Source of the DNA: Acidocella sp.
GTDB lineage: Bacteria > Pseudomonadota > Alphaproteobacteria > Acetobacterales > Acetobacteraceae
Direction of reading: 5' to 3'
NCBI GenBank assembly: GCA_031291755.1
Contig: JARLIK010000026.1
Coordinates: forward strand, 27,789-91,788
Length of the DNA: 64,000 bases
Below the pieces are notes generated by a model. It saw nothing but the letters and a program-made list of their open reading frames with translations. It was not told the origin of the DNA and did no database searches. How positions within the stretch are numbered: the first letter of the stretch is position 1; the number at the start of each line of letters is the position of its first letter. This document shows positions 56,452 through 64,000 of this stretch, piece after piece. Both the position numbers and the translations under genes were made by a program.

Positions 56452-58502
56452 ATCCGGTAGATCGGATTACGGAGCTTGTGTCCCGCGGCGAGAACTTCGT
56501 TCTTCAAGGCGGCGCCGGAAGCGGAAAGACAGAGAGCCTCAAAAGGGTAATTCAAAAGCTTCTGAAGGCCAACCCAACCCTTCGTATTGCGTGCATCACT
56601 CATACGAACAAAGCGGCAGACGAAATTGCTGATCGTGTGTCTGGCGATATCTTGGTTTCGACAATTCACTCGTTCTTGGGCGAGATTATTTCGCCGTTCA
56701 GGAAGAACGTCCAACAGGTTTTTCCGAACCTCTTCGAATTACCCGAGTTTGTTGCCCTTGGAGATGATCACTATAACGGTGACGAAAAGCTGAGGAAGAA
56801 GGAGGAGCACGACCGATTCAAGAAGGCGCACGGCCAGCTCGAGAACCGCCGCAGGACGGTGCTCGGTGAAGATACAGCGAAGGTCACCGGAAAACGAGAA
56901 TACGACAAGGAACCCGACACATACAATGTGCAGCTGAATGGGTTGATAGGCGAGGTCAACAAGGAAATCCGCGACAAGCTGGCGTCGAGACAGCCGAATG
57001 AGTTTTTCTACAATGATACTGCCTTTGACAACTTCAATGACCCTTCATACGGGCACGATGGTCTGATCGCGTTGGCCTGCCATATTCTTGAAGGCTTCCC
57101 GTTGCTGGGCAGGATCGTATCAGATCGGTATGACTGCATCTTTATTGATGAGTATCAGGACACAAGTGCAGATGTCGTTCGCGTCCTTCTGCGCTGTTTG
57201 CCAGAAGACGCGAAGACCGTCATCGGGTTGTTCGGCGACTCCGAACAGGCCATCTATTCGGATGGCATCGGAAGTGCTCAATCACATATCGATGCCAAAG
57301 AGCTCATTCTTGTCATGAAGGAGGACAATTATCGGTGCTCCCCCCAGGTCATTGACTTGAGCAATAAATTTCGGACGGACGGCCTAAAGCAGGATGTAGC
57401 GCTAAAATCGCTTGACAACGGAACTCTTGAAACCCTTGAAAGCCGCCAGGGCAGCGTGAAGCTGGTTTACGACTTGGCTCCTGCGGAGGTTGATACGGGA
57501 GATAAGGCGGAAGACCGGAAGACAAATTCGGCATTGTTCAGAAGTGCACTTGATGCGTTGGTTGAAAAGGCCGCCTCTGATTATCCGGGCTACGTTCAGT
57601 TGAAACTGACGAATAAGTCTGTTGCGAACGATGTCGGATTTGGAAGGCTATATCAGACCTTTGATGATCGATATTCAGAGCCACGGGACCGCATGCGCAA
57701 GACGCTTGACAGGTTGCAGTTTGGCGAACTGATTGACTTGGTTGCTCTGTACAGGAGTTTGCCGGGCGACAGGCGTTCATATAACCGTTTGATCGCGAAA
57801 TTACGGAAGCGCGGATTTTCTATTACGTCAGTGGCAGATAAGGCCAAGCTCGATAAAATGCTTCACTCGTTCGGGTCGCAGGATCGCGCCGCCTATGAGG
57901 CCATAGAGTATGCCGCCGAATGTGGCTTGATAAGAGTTTCAGACAGCCACAAGGCATTTGTTGATCGGCGCAAAGAGCTTTTGGCAAAGCTCGCGGCTGA
58001 TCCTGTCTTTGCCGAGTTTGAAGAGCTACACCGGAACGGCCACCGTACCAAACTCCAAATGTCAAACGAGGTGGCCGCCAGGAGTATGAAGCACATCAGC
58101 GTTGAGATGCTGGATCAGGAATACGACGACAGATTAAATGATCTCAAACAGAAGAATTTTCTTGACTCCTTATTTTCCGCGGAACTCGCGCTTGGCGAGA
58201 TAAGGGCGTTCTATGAGTATGAGGACAGCGAAGGCCAGTTTTCCACGATGCACAAGACGAAGGGAACGGGCATCGAGAATGTGCTTCTCATTATCGACGA
58301 GTATGGCTGGACGACAGAGTATGATTTCGTGAGCTGCTTTACGAAAGAAATTCCAGAGTCAAGGCGGGAAATTGCATCAAAGAAACTTATTTATGTTGCG
58401 TGTTCACGAACAAAGAAGAACCTCGTATGTGTCCGTCTAATGAAAAGTCAGGAAGAGGCGGATCAGATTGCATCCTTCTTTCCTGAAACTATCAAACTCT
58501 AG
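56433..58502 (+). CDS. UvrD-like superfamily 1 helicase, Gabija GajB-like
   Basis: A 689-residue SF1 helicase overlapping the nuclease gene by 19 bases. Helicase motifs: I VLQGGAGSGKTESLKRVI (about 25), Ia ACITHTNKAADEIADR, II CIFIDEYQDTSADVV (about 238), III GLFGDSEQAIYSDG, IV VMKEDNYRCSPQVI, V QFSTMHKTKGTGIENVLL (about 604) and VI IYVACSRTKKNLV. All key residues are present, so it should be active. It is longer than typical GajB, with a charged insertion (about 110-170, KKEEHDRFKKAHGQ...) and a long middle region. Family knowledge: GajB helps GajA sense DNA ends/termini and activate. Confidence 0.85.
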   Translation: MDSQKLNPVDRITELVSRGENFVLQGGAGSGKTESLKRVIQKLLKANPTLRIACITHTNKAADEIADRVSGDILVSTIHSFLGEIISPFRKNVQQVFPNLFELPEFVALGDDHYNGDEKLRKKEEHDRFKKAHGQLENRRRTVLGEDTAKVTGKREYDKEPDTYNVQLNGLIGEVNKEIRDKLASRQPNEFFYNDTAFDNFNDPSYGHDGLIALACHILEGFPLLGRIVSDRYDCIFIDEYQDTSADVVRVLLRCLPEDAKTVIGLFGDSEQAIYSDGIGSAQSHIDAKELILVMKEDNYRCSPQVIDLSNKFRTDGLKQDVALKSLDNGTLETLESRQGSVKLVYDLAPAEVDTGDKAEDRKTNSALFRSALDALVEKAASDYPGYVQLKLTNKSVANDVGFGRLYQTFDDRYSEPRDRMRKTLDRLQFGELIDLVALYRSLPGDRRSYNRLIAKLRKRGFSITSVADKAKLDKMLHSFGSQDRAAYEAIEYAAECGLIRVSDSHKAFVDRRKELLAKLAADPVFAEFEELHRNGHRTKLQMSNEVAARSMKHISVEMLDQEYDDRLNDLKQKNFLDSLFSAELALGEIRAFYEYEDSEGQFSTMHKTKGTGIENVLLIIDEYGWTTEYDFVSCFTKEIPESRREIASKKLIYVACSRTKKNLVCVRLMKSQEEADQIASFFPETIKL

Positions 58503-59130
58503 TGGTTGACCAGAAATCGCCACTACATTTCTTCGGCGGCATACGGACGCGTTACGATCGTATAGTCAACATCATAGGAGTTCGGTCTTCGAGGCTACCT
58601 TATTAGGAACTGCGGCGAATGGCCGGTCTGGTGTCTCGCAGGTGCGAAGTCGATGATGTCGACGAAGGTCCGCAATGGGCCGGTGGCGAGGTCGCACGCC
58701 GCGTCGATGAATGTCCCGTTCACCGGCTTCGTTGCTAAGACCTGCCGGGCCGCAAGCGGCCCATATGTTCTTGCAAGCTACCAGCCACTCGGCCTGGTGT
58801 CGGTTGCCGTTCTGGGTGAATCTTCCCGCCTGCTTGCAGGTGGGGCGCTATGGTTAGACGTTTCGGGTTTGGCCGTCAGCAGCGCGAGGAAGTGACCGCG
58901 ATTTCGCCTGGACCGATCGTAGGTCGGCGTCATGCCAGATTATTGCAAGTGCCGCCAGTGATCCGCCGCGCTTCAGTCGTGCGATGTTAACCCTCCCGCG
59001 AGACGCGGCGCGTAGGCGGCAAGCCTGCGGGATATGAACTCGGTGAAAAGCCGCACGCGCTTTGTCTTGCGCGTCTCGCGCGAATGGCGACGGCGCTGAT
59101 TTCCGGTAGTGCCCGTTATAGCCGCCTCCT
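58503..59130. other. Remnant region after the Gabija-like pair
   Basis: No intact gene. A plus-strand frame at 58653-58895 has no recognisable family. The right part contains a broken LysR tail (listed separately) and a copy of a 21-base repeat at 59097-59117. The stretch looks like scar tissue between island modules. Confidence 0.5.
58973..59086 (-). pseudogene. C-terminal remnant of a LysR-type regulator gene
   Basis: A minus-strand frame reads HSRETRKTKRVRLFTEFISR, then RLAAYAPRLAGG and a stop. The R-x-T-K-R-V-R-x-F-x-x-F-I pattern followed by YAPxLAG is the usual end of the LysR effector domain in Alphaproteobacteria. No upstream part of the gene is present; the sequence changes at the 21-base repeat. 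Fragment of about 37 codons. Confidence 0.6.
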
Positions 59131-60312
59131 TTAGGCCGAAGTGGGGAGCGGGTCGGTTCCCTCGCTCAAGATGGCGAGATATTGCCGGTAACTGAACACG
59201 CGTCCCCGTTTGCGTCCGGTGATCTCCTCGACGATGCCGAACCGTTCCAGATCGGCGAGTGCGGCATTGACCGTGGGAGCTGAGAGACCTGTTTTCTGAA
59301 CGAGCTGGTTTGCCGTCAGGAAAGGGTTTTGCTGAAACAGATCGTGGATGCGCAGCGCGGAGCCTGCACGGTCGCTCTGTGCTGTAATTCTTTCGCGGTC
59401 TTCCTTGAACAGATCGACGATCCGGGTCGCAGCCTCGAAGGCTTGATTAGCCGTATCCGCAACGCCGGTGAGGAAGAAATCGAGCCAAGCTTCCCATGCC
59501 CCGTGCTCGCGTACCTCTTGAAGCAGACGATAATAGTCGGACCGATGGGTTTTTAAGTAGAGGCTCAAATAGAGTAGCGGCTTGCGCAGCACACCGTTGA
59601 CGCAAAGATACAACGTCACCAGCAAGCGGCCGATCCTGCCGTTGCCATCAAGGAACGGGTGGATGGTTTCAAACTGAACATGCAGCAGGCCGGCCTTGAT
59701 GAGGGCGGGTAGACGCGAGCCGTCCTCGTGCATGAAGCGTTCAAGCGCATCGAGACAGCCATCCATCTCGGTCGGCGGCGGCGGCACGAACAGCGCATTA
59801 CCTGGACGTGAGCCGCCGACCCAGTTCTGAGACCGCCGAAATTCTCCGGGATTTTTCGTGCCGCCACGCCCGCTTTGTAATAGCCGTTGGTGCATCTCGC
59901 GGATCAGCCGCAGCGACAGAGGCAGGTCTTCCAGCCGCTCCAGCCCGTACATCATCGCATCGACATAATTCGAGACTTCGCGGATGTCGTCGATCGGCTG
60001 CCCGGTTTGCGCTTCGGTCTCGAAGCGGAGCAGGTCCGAAAGGGTCGATTGCGTGCCCTCGATCTGAGATGAAAGGACCGCTTCCTTCCTCACATACATG
60101 TAGAGGAATAGCTCTTGGCGCGGCAGCAGCATGGTAATGCCGTCCAGACGCCCCAAGGCGCGTTCCGCCAGACTTAGCCGCTCCAAAAGGGCCAGCACGT
60201 CGATCTGCGGCTCCGGCGGCAGTGGGGGCGGCACGAAGGCACGCACGATCTCACCCGCTACCGGGGTTTCGACAAAGCGGCCTAGCCTGAGATTGGAAGC
60301 CGATTCGGACAT
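59131..60312 (-). CDS. Fic family protein (class II, with C-terminal winged helix)
   Basis: A 393-residue Fic protein. The N-terminal domain carries the class II inhibitory motif (SSQIEGTQSTL, S-x-x-x-E-G) near residue 83, and the core motif HPFLDGNGRIGRLLVTLYL lies near residue 215, complete with the catalytic His and the anion-binding Gly/Arg residues. The C-terminal part (NPFLTANQLVQKTGLSAPTVNAALADLERFGIVEEITGRKRG) is a winged helix-turn-helix. Family members AMPylate proteins and are often autoregulated; in islands they can act as toxins or regulators. No separate antitoxin gene is visible, consistent with the built-in inhibitory helix. Confidence 0.92.
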   Translation of the reverse strand: MSESASNLRLGRFVETPVAGEIVRAFVPPPLPPEPQIDVLALLERLSLAERALGRLDGITMLLPRQELFLYMYVRKEAVLSSQIEGTQSTLSDLLRFETEAQTGQPIDDIREVSNYVDAMMYGLERLEDLPLSLRLIREMHQRLLQSGRGGTKNPGEFRRSQNWVGGSRPGNALFVPPPPTEMDGCLDALERFMHEDGSRLPALIKAGLLHVQFETIHPFLDGNGRIGRLLVTLYLCVNGVLRKPLLYLSLYLKTHRSDYYRLLQEVREHGAWEAWLDFFLTGVADTANQAFEAATRIVDLFKEDRERITAQSDRAGSALRIHDLFQQNPFLTANQLVQKTGLSAPTVNAALADLERFGIVEEITGRKRGRVFSYRQYLAILSEGTDPLPTSA

Positions 60313-61133
60313 GCCTCACTATGCGGGCGCTGCGTTATTTAATCAATTGACGTTTGGTTTAAATAGTGGTTGAGCTATGGTAAGCGCTCTTAAATAACGG
60401 GCGACAGCATCATGGGCGGGTACCGTCCAACGGGTCGTGGTGTCGTTGGGCATGGCCACTCCTGTAGATAAGCGCTTATGCGATTATCTACATACGATGG
60501 TTTCACCATATTGGCACTGTGGAGATACGCCGTGCGACGATTGTGGACCCTATTCACCGCAAATTCTGCGGCGAATAGGCGACTTCATGAGCGATAGGAG
60601 GCCCTTCTATCGCTCATGTTGATCCTTCTCTTTCGAACTAGGGCCCGCTCTGAAAGAAGACTTCAGCGCGCTGACAGCACAGCGTTTCTTTGCGTATTCC
60701 ACCCAATCCAGCCGGCAATTCCAGTCGCAATCCAGCCACCCAAAATGATGGGAAGTCGGCCACCGATACTATTCCATGGGCGCCACCCTAGCCACTACCT
60801 GCGGCTGTGGAGCCACTGCCGCCTATTTCCTCCGAAGGCCCAGCCCTTTTGGCAGAGAACGCCCATCCCGGTCATTCCTACCCCCGAACTGCCTCCCAAG
60901 AGCGGACATAGGAATCTGGATTTCCTGTTGGAGCAAAGCGCCACCCTTCGTGGGGCGTACAGCCGAACCACCGGCCTGACGGATCTTCGGAACCCCTCCC
61001 AAAACCGCTCCGATTGGAAAAAGCTGCCAAATTCCAGCCATGGCAAAAGTGTACGTCAGATGCCAGGAAGGGGGCCCTGGACATGGCCGCATGAGGCTTA
61101 TTAGCTGCACCGAACAAGGAGAGGCTCCACCAC
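60313..61133. other. Divergent gene-free region between fic and the AlbA_2 gene
   Basis: About 820 bases without a supported gene. A hydrophobic minus-strand frame near 60603-60790 (LGGWIATGIAGWIGWNTQRN) has no good start and an upstream stop, so it is at most a remnant. The left part contains three hairpins (listed separately), and GAGAGG lies before the ATG at 61134. Confidence 0.5.
60463..60618. repeat. Three consecutive hairpins between fic and the AlbA_2 gene
   Basis: TGTAGATAA/TTATCTACA (60463-60471, 60484-60492), CCTATTCACCGCA/TGCGGCGAATAGG (60549-60561, 60567-60579; one mismatch, 5-base loop) and CATGAGCGATAG/CTATCGCTCATG (60586-60597, 60607-60618; 9-base loop). The last two are separated by only six bases. 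They could form a structured RNA, protein-binding sites or terminators; the sequence does not say which. Confidence 0.8.
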
Positions 61134-62480
61134 ATGCCGACAGCCGATGACCTGACAGACCTCGTTGACAACCCCACCGAAACCCTCGCGGTGGAATACA
61201 AATCCTCTATCGACATCTCGGAAACCGCCTCGAAGGCGAGTCTGGCTCGACATCTTGCGGCATTAGCCAATCACGGGGGCGGTCACCTTGTCTATGGTTT
61301 CAACGATGATTTGTCTGTTGCAGCTGCAACGGAATATCCAGCCGTAAACCACGACTCGGTTGCAGGAGTCATCAGCGCCTATTTGGAGCCCCCGTTTCAA
61401 TGTGATGTCCGTGTCGTTACCTCCCGGAGCGGCGCACGTCACACCGTCATCGTAGTGCCGTCGCATGGACCTAGCCCGGTTTGCTCTAAGCGAGGTGGCC
61501 CCCAAGATGCCAATGGACGTCCACAAGGTATTTTGGTTAGCACCTACTACACCAGAAAGCCCGGGCCAAAGAGTGAACCGATCACCACCCCAGCAGATTG
61601 GCAGCCGATTATACGAAGGTGTGCCCTGTCTGAACGTGCCGCGATCCTCGGAGCAATCGACATTGCTCTGAAGGGCGGGGACTCTGAAGGGGATTTCGAG
61701 CCCCGCCTGCGCCAATGGCATGAGGCCCTCGCAAGAGGTTACCGTGACCGACTAACAACTGTCGGGACGCAGGGCATTCTTTCGCATGGCTACATTCAAT
61801 TCTCGTTCGCTATACATCAGAACGGAGAGAACATCGAATATAACGAACTGTTGCGGGTTGTCGAACGGTGCAATGCTGAGTCGGACGCCATCACCAGAAT
61901 GCACTGGGGTCCCCTAGTTATGATCCATCGGGACCCATTTACACCACGGTCTCGAACCGACGCAGACATCAATAATGGCGAGCTAGATTTCGTAGAGGCC
62001 GCCTTGATTGAGCCGGACAGTGCCATAGGTACATCTGATATGTGGCGCATTTCTGGCGACGGATTGGTTTCGCTCATCAAAAACTGGTGGGAGGATACTC
62101 CACATTTTAGAGAGCCACCACAAACCTGTTTCAGCCCGAATTGGCTTGCGCGAGAACTTGGCGGTTTCGTACTCTTCGCACGCGCTCTTGCAAGCACGTT
62201 CGCAACGGCAACTGCCGTGACATTCAGATGCGAGTGGACCGGCCTTAAAGGACGCCGCCCGTTCGATCCACAAGCCCGCTGGTTTCTTAGCGGGCACCCT
62301 TCAGAAGACGAGCGACGGGTTTCGACCGCGACCGTCTCTTTAGCGGAACTCAATAATAGCTGGGAGGCGCATGTAGCAACTCTCGCTGGCCCTGTGGCAA
62401 GAGCGACGGGAATAAGCCACGTTTTGAATGCTTTCTGGTTCACGGGCCAAGCGCAGGCATGGGCCAACGGTCGGTTATAG
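61134..62480 (+). CDS. AlbA_2 (Schlafen-type) domain protein of unknown function
   Basis: A 448-residue protein. The N-terminal domain (about residues 10-150) has TETLAVEYKSSIDISETAS, RHLAALANHGGGHLVYGFND and VTSRSGARHTVIVVPSH, the pattern of Schlafen/AlbA_2 nucleic-acid-binding domains, whose E-x-K pair (AVEYKS) is shared with some nucleases. The rest (about 170-448) has no recognised family; it contains two Trp-rich stretches and charged segments. The Mrr-like endonuclease gene follows 120 bases later in the same direction, inside a defence-rich island, so a joint anti-phage role is plausible but unproven. Confidence 0.75.
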   Translation: MPTADDLTDLVDNPTETLAVEYKSSIDISETASKASLARHLAALANHGGGHLVYGFNDDLSVAAATEYPAVNHDSVAGVISAYLEPPFQCDVRVVTSRSGARHTVIVVPSHGPSPVCSKRGGPQDANGRPQGILVSTYYTRKPGPKSEPITTPADWQPIIRRCALSERAAILGAIDIALKGGDSEGDFEPRLRQWHEALARGYRDRLTTVGTQGILSHGYIQFSFAIHQNGENIEYNELLRVVERCNAESDAITRMHWGPLVMIHRDPFTPRSRTDADINNGELDFVEAALIEPDSAIGTSDMWRISGDGLVSLIKNWWEDTPHFREPPQTCFSPNWLARELGGFVLFARALASTFATATAVTFRCEWTGLKGRRPFDPQARWFLSGHPSEDERRVSTATVSLAELNNSWEAHVATLAGPVARATGISHVLNAFWFTGQAQAWANGRL

Positions 62481-62600
62481 TCTAATACTACACCCCACCG
62501 ATAACTGAAGTGGGTGGGAAGTAAGTCTGGCCAACTCTTAGCACTCGGCAACGCGAAGGGATTCTGACATAGTGTAACTACAAAGTGACGCGGGGAAAGC

Positions 62601-63503
62601 ATGAGCGGACTGATCGACTGGACTGAGATACCCGACGGGGATAGCTGGGAACTGTTCGCTCGCGATTTTCTTGCCGAACTTGGTTTTGTTATCGACGTCG
62701 GACCTGGCAGGGGACCCGATGCGGGCAAGGACCTCATTGTCAGCGAGCAGCTGCGCGGCAAACTTCGAGGGAGAAAATTCTCCTGGCTCGTGAGTTGCAA
62801 GCACTATGCTGCGAGCGACAAAGCGATTGGCCCCGATCTCGAATCCAACATCATGGATCGAATAACCCAACATAAGGTTGATGGCTTTATGGGCTTCTAC
62901 TCGACCATGCCCACCAGCGGTCTGGTTGATCGTTTGAGTGCGCTCGAAGAAGAGGCCAAAGTCGGGGCCTGGGAAGTATTTGACCGAAAAAAGATTGAAG
63001 GTCATTTTGTGACCACGGGATTATCAAAGCTTGCTATGCGATATATCCCGCTAAGCTACGCTCGTATCAGGCCAATTCAGAAATTGTTTGGTCAATATAA
63101 AGGTATGCATTGCGAGATATGTGGCGTGGACGTACTCAAGAGGAGTGCGAGAGAGTACGCCGACGCTATACTTGTGTGGGCAATGCCTAAAAGTAAGCCT
63201 AATCATTACGAGAAACTTTTCATCTCCTGCAAAGGACAATGCGACACAACGTTACAAGGCCGGTTGGGCGCAAATGGATTTATGACATCTTGGGAGGAGA
63301 TCCAAGATCTTACCAATCCAGCTCTGTACCTTAAGAACTTTCTCACCTACATGAATGCGCTGCACTCACGCCATGATACATACAGTGACGAAGCTCACGC
63401 GGTTATGAAACAAATTTACATCTCGTTAGGACAGAGAACTTTGCGAGAAGTGACGCAGGACGATGAGCAACGGTACAGAGATTTGGCAGAATTTGGACTA
63501 TAA
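62601..63503 (+). CDS. Mrr-like PD-(D/E)xK restriction endonuclease
   Basis: A 300-residue protein with an N-terminal Mrr-type nuclease core: SWELFARDFLAELGFVIDVG, GPDAGKDLIVSEQL (acidic ligand near residue 44) and FSWLVSCKHYAASDKAIG (catalytic S-C-K near 67). A C-terminal part contains CEICGVDV and FISCKGQC, two Cys pairs that may hold zinc. GGGGAAAGC precedes the ATG. Family members cut modified or foreign DNA. Here it follows an AlbA_2 protein, without a methyltransferase, so it is not a classical type II system. Confidence 0.82.
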   Translation: MSGLIDWTEIPDGDSWELFARDFLAELGFVIDVGPGRGPDAGKDLIVSEQLRGKLRGRKFSWLVSCKHYAASDKAIGPDLESNIMDRITQHKVDGFMGFYSTMPTSGLVDRLSALEEEAKVGAWEVFDRKKIEGHFVTTGLSKLAMRYIPLSYARIRPIQKLFGQYKGMHCEICGVDVLKRSAREYADAILVWAMPKSKPNHYEKLFISCKGQCDTTLQGRLGANGFMTSWEEIQDLTNPALYLKNFLTYMNALHSRHDTYSDEAHAVMKQIYISLGQRTLREVTQDDEQRYRDLAEFGL

Positions 63504-63560
63504 GTCAGTTGCAAACTTTTGCCGCCCGCCTCGCCGTTCAGCGCTGAGCAGAAGATTCGC

Positions 63561-63859
63561 ATGACCAAGCCACCTGTACCGCCCTTCACCGTAGAAAGCA
63601 CCACACGCAAAGCCCACATGGCTGAAGATTCCTGGAACAGCCGCAATCCAGCCCAGGTTGCATTGGCCTACACGCCGGAAAGCCAGTGACGAAACCGCTC
63701 CGAAATCATCAATGGCCGTGCCGAGATCATCTCCCTTCTCACCCGCAAATGGGAGCACGAGCAGGAATACCGGCTAATCATGGAGGTTTGGAACTGCCAT
63801 GAAAACCGCGTGGCCGTGCGCTTTGCTTGCGAATGGCATGACGCGGCCGGGCAATGGTT
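63561..63859 (+). pseudogene. DUF1348 (NTF2-like) gene broken by a stop and by an IS
   Basis: The frame from ATG 63561 reads MTKPPVPPFTVESTTRKAHM, NPAQVALAYTPESQ, then a TGA at 63687-63689 where the family has Trp, and continues RNRSEIINGRAEIISLL, WEHEQEYRLIMEVWNCHENR, RFACEWHDAAGQW. It stops matching at 63859, exactly where an IS66-type end (GTAAGCG) begins. DUF1348 proteins are about 150-160 residues of NTF2 fold and unknown function. The gene is thus doubly inactivated. Confidence 0.8.
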
Positions 63860-64000
63860 GTAAGCGTCCGGCCTTCGGCGTGTAGCGGGGTATGACGCTG
63901 TGGGTGCATTTGCTGATCTCTGGAGGCTGTCTCTGGTCTCCAGAAGGAGGCGTTTTGAAGAAGGTCGAGATTTTGGCACCGTCTAGCCGGCGGCGTGTTC
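63860..64000 (+). mobile_element. Left end of an IS66-family insertion sequence
   Basis: The sequence starting GTAAGCGTCCGGCC at 63860 has the GTAAGCG terminus characteristic of IS66-family inverted repeats. It is followed by about 95 non-coding bases and then the start of a transposase-accessory frame. The element interrupts the DUF1348 gene and continues past the window. Confidence 0.75.
63955..64000 (+). CDS. tnpA: IS66-family first ORF (TnpA-like), truncated by window
   Basis: From a TTG at 63955, preceded by AAGGAGG, the frame reads LKKVEILAPSSRRRV before the window ends. The VEILAPxxRRR beginning is typical of the small HTH protein encoded first in IS66-type elements. Only 15 codons are visible. 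Confidence 0.55.
   Translation, partial: MKKVEILAPSSRRRV

Noticed and set aside
60603..60790. Hydrophobic minus-strand frame (LGGWIATGIAGWIGW)
   Set aside because: No usual start codon with a ribosome site, and a stop lies shortly upstream; at most a remnant.
60616..61104. 162-codon plus-strand frame before the AlbA_2 gene
   Set aside because: Low-complexity Pro/Arg/Ser composition, no motif, and it begins inside a hairpin arm.

Overview
The window looks like a chromosome segment of an acidophilic alphaproteobacterium, most likely Acetobacteraceae. This is an inference from the gene set: a Hedgehog/intein-like (Hint) surface protein, a B12-dependent ribonucleotide reductase, an HdeD-type acid-stress protein, short-chain ChrA pairs and overall GC-rich codon use. 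No rRNA or other decisive taxonomic marker is present.

Layout. 1-505: remnant of a glutamate decarboxylase gene. 1056-9564: two large surface-protein genes in tandem, first a beta-repeat/Hint/glycosyltransferase fusion, then a classical autotransporter. 9565-10300: decayed DNA. 10301-17197: a kinase-like ATPase, nrdJ (opposite strand), two envelope/stress proteins and a TPR-glycosyltransferase. 17235-21370: a zinc-homeostasis block, with a Fur/Zur regulator convergent to an ABC importer that has two permeases and AT-rich palindromes at its promoter. 21371-34823: housekeeping genes (rluC-like, rarA, sufE, tRNA-Gln, ppx, rlmE, guaB, an RsmB-like methyltransferase) interleaved with sugar-nucleotide and glycosyltransferase genes, one of them AT-rich and probably transferred. 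34833-39793: a tricarballylate-type operon (MFS transporter, TcuA-like dehydrogenase, TcuB-like Fe-S protein) that continues into a two-gene chromate transporter. 39977-45137: an unassigned catabolic cluster (ornithine cyclodeaminase-like, Rieske ferredoxin, 89-residue protein, amidohydrolase, MarR regulator, aldehyde dehydrogenase). 45708-53597: a complete kdp potassium-uptake operon with its KdpDE two-component system, including KdpF and a further 27-residue membrane peptide.

At 53693-53759 lies the 3' part of a tRNA-Leu(TAA) gene without its 5' end. I read it as the attachment scar of a genomic island that runs to the right edge and beyond. The island carries defence-type genes: a Gabija-like OLD nuclease plus UvrD-like helicase pair, a class II Fic protein, and an AlbA_2 (Schlafen-type) protein followed by an Mrr-like restriction endonuclease. 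Broken genes (a LysR tail and a DUF1348 gene) lie between them, and an IS66-family element enters at 63860.

The strongest candidates for something not yet described are the Hint-glycosyltransferase/autotransporter tandem, the AlbA_2 + Mrr-like pair, the Rieske/89-residue/amidohydrolase operon, and the apparent CTG start of the chromate transporter gene within the tcu operon.
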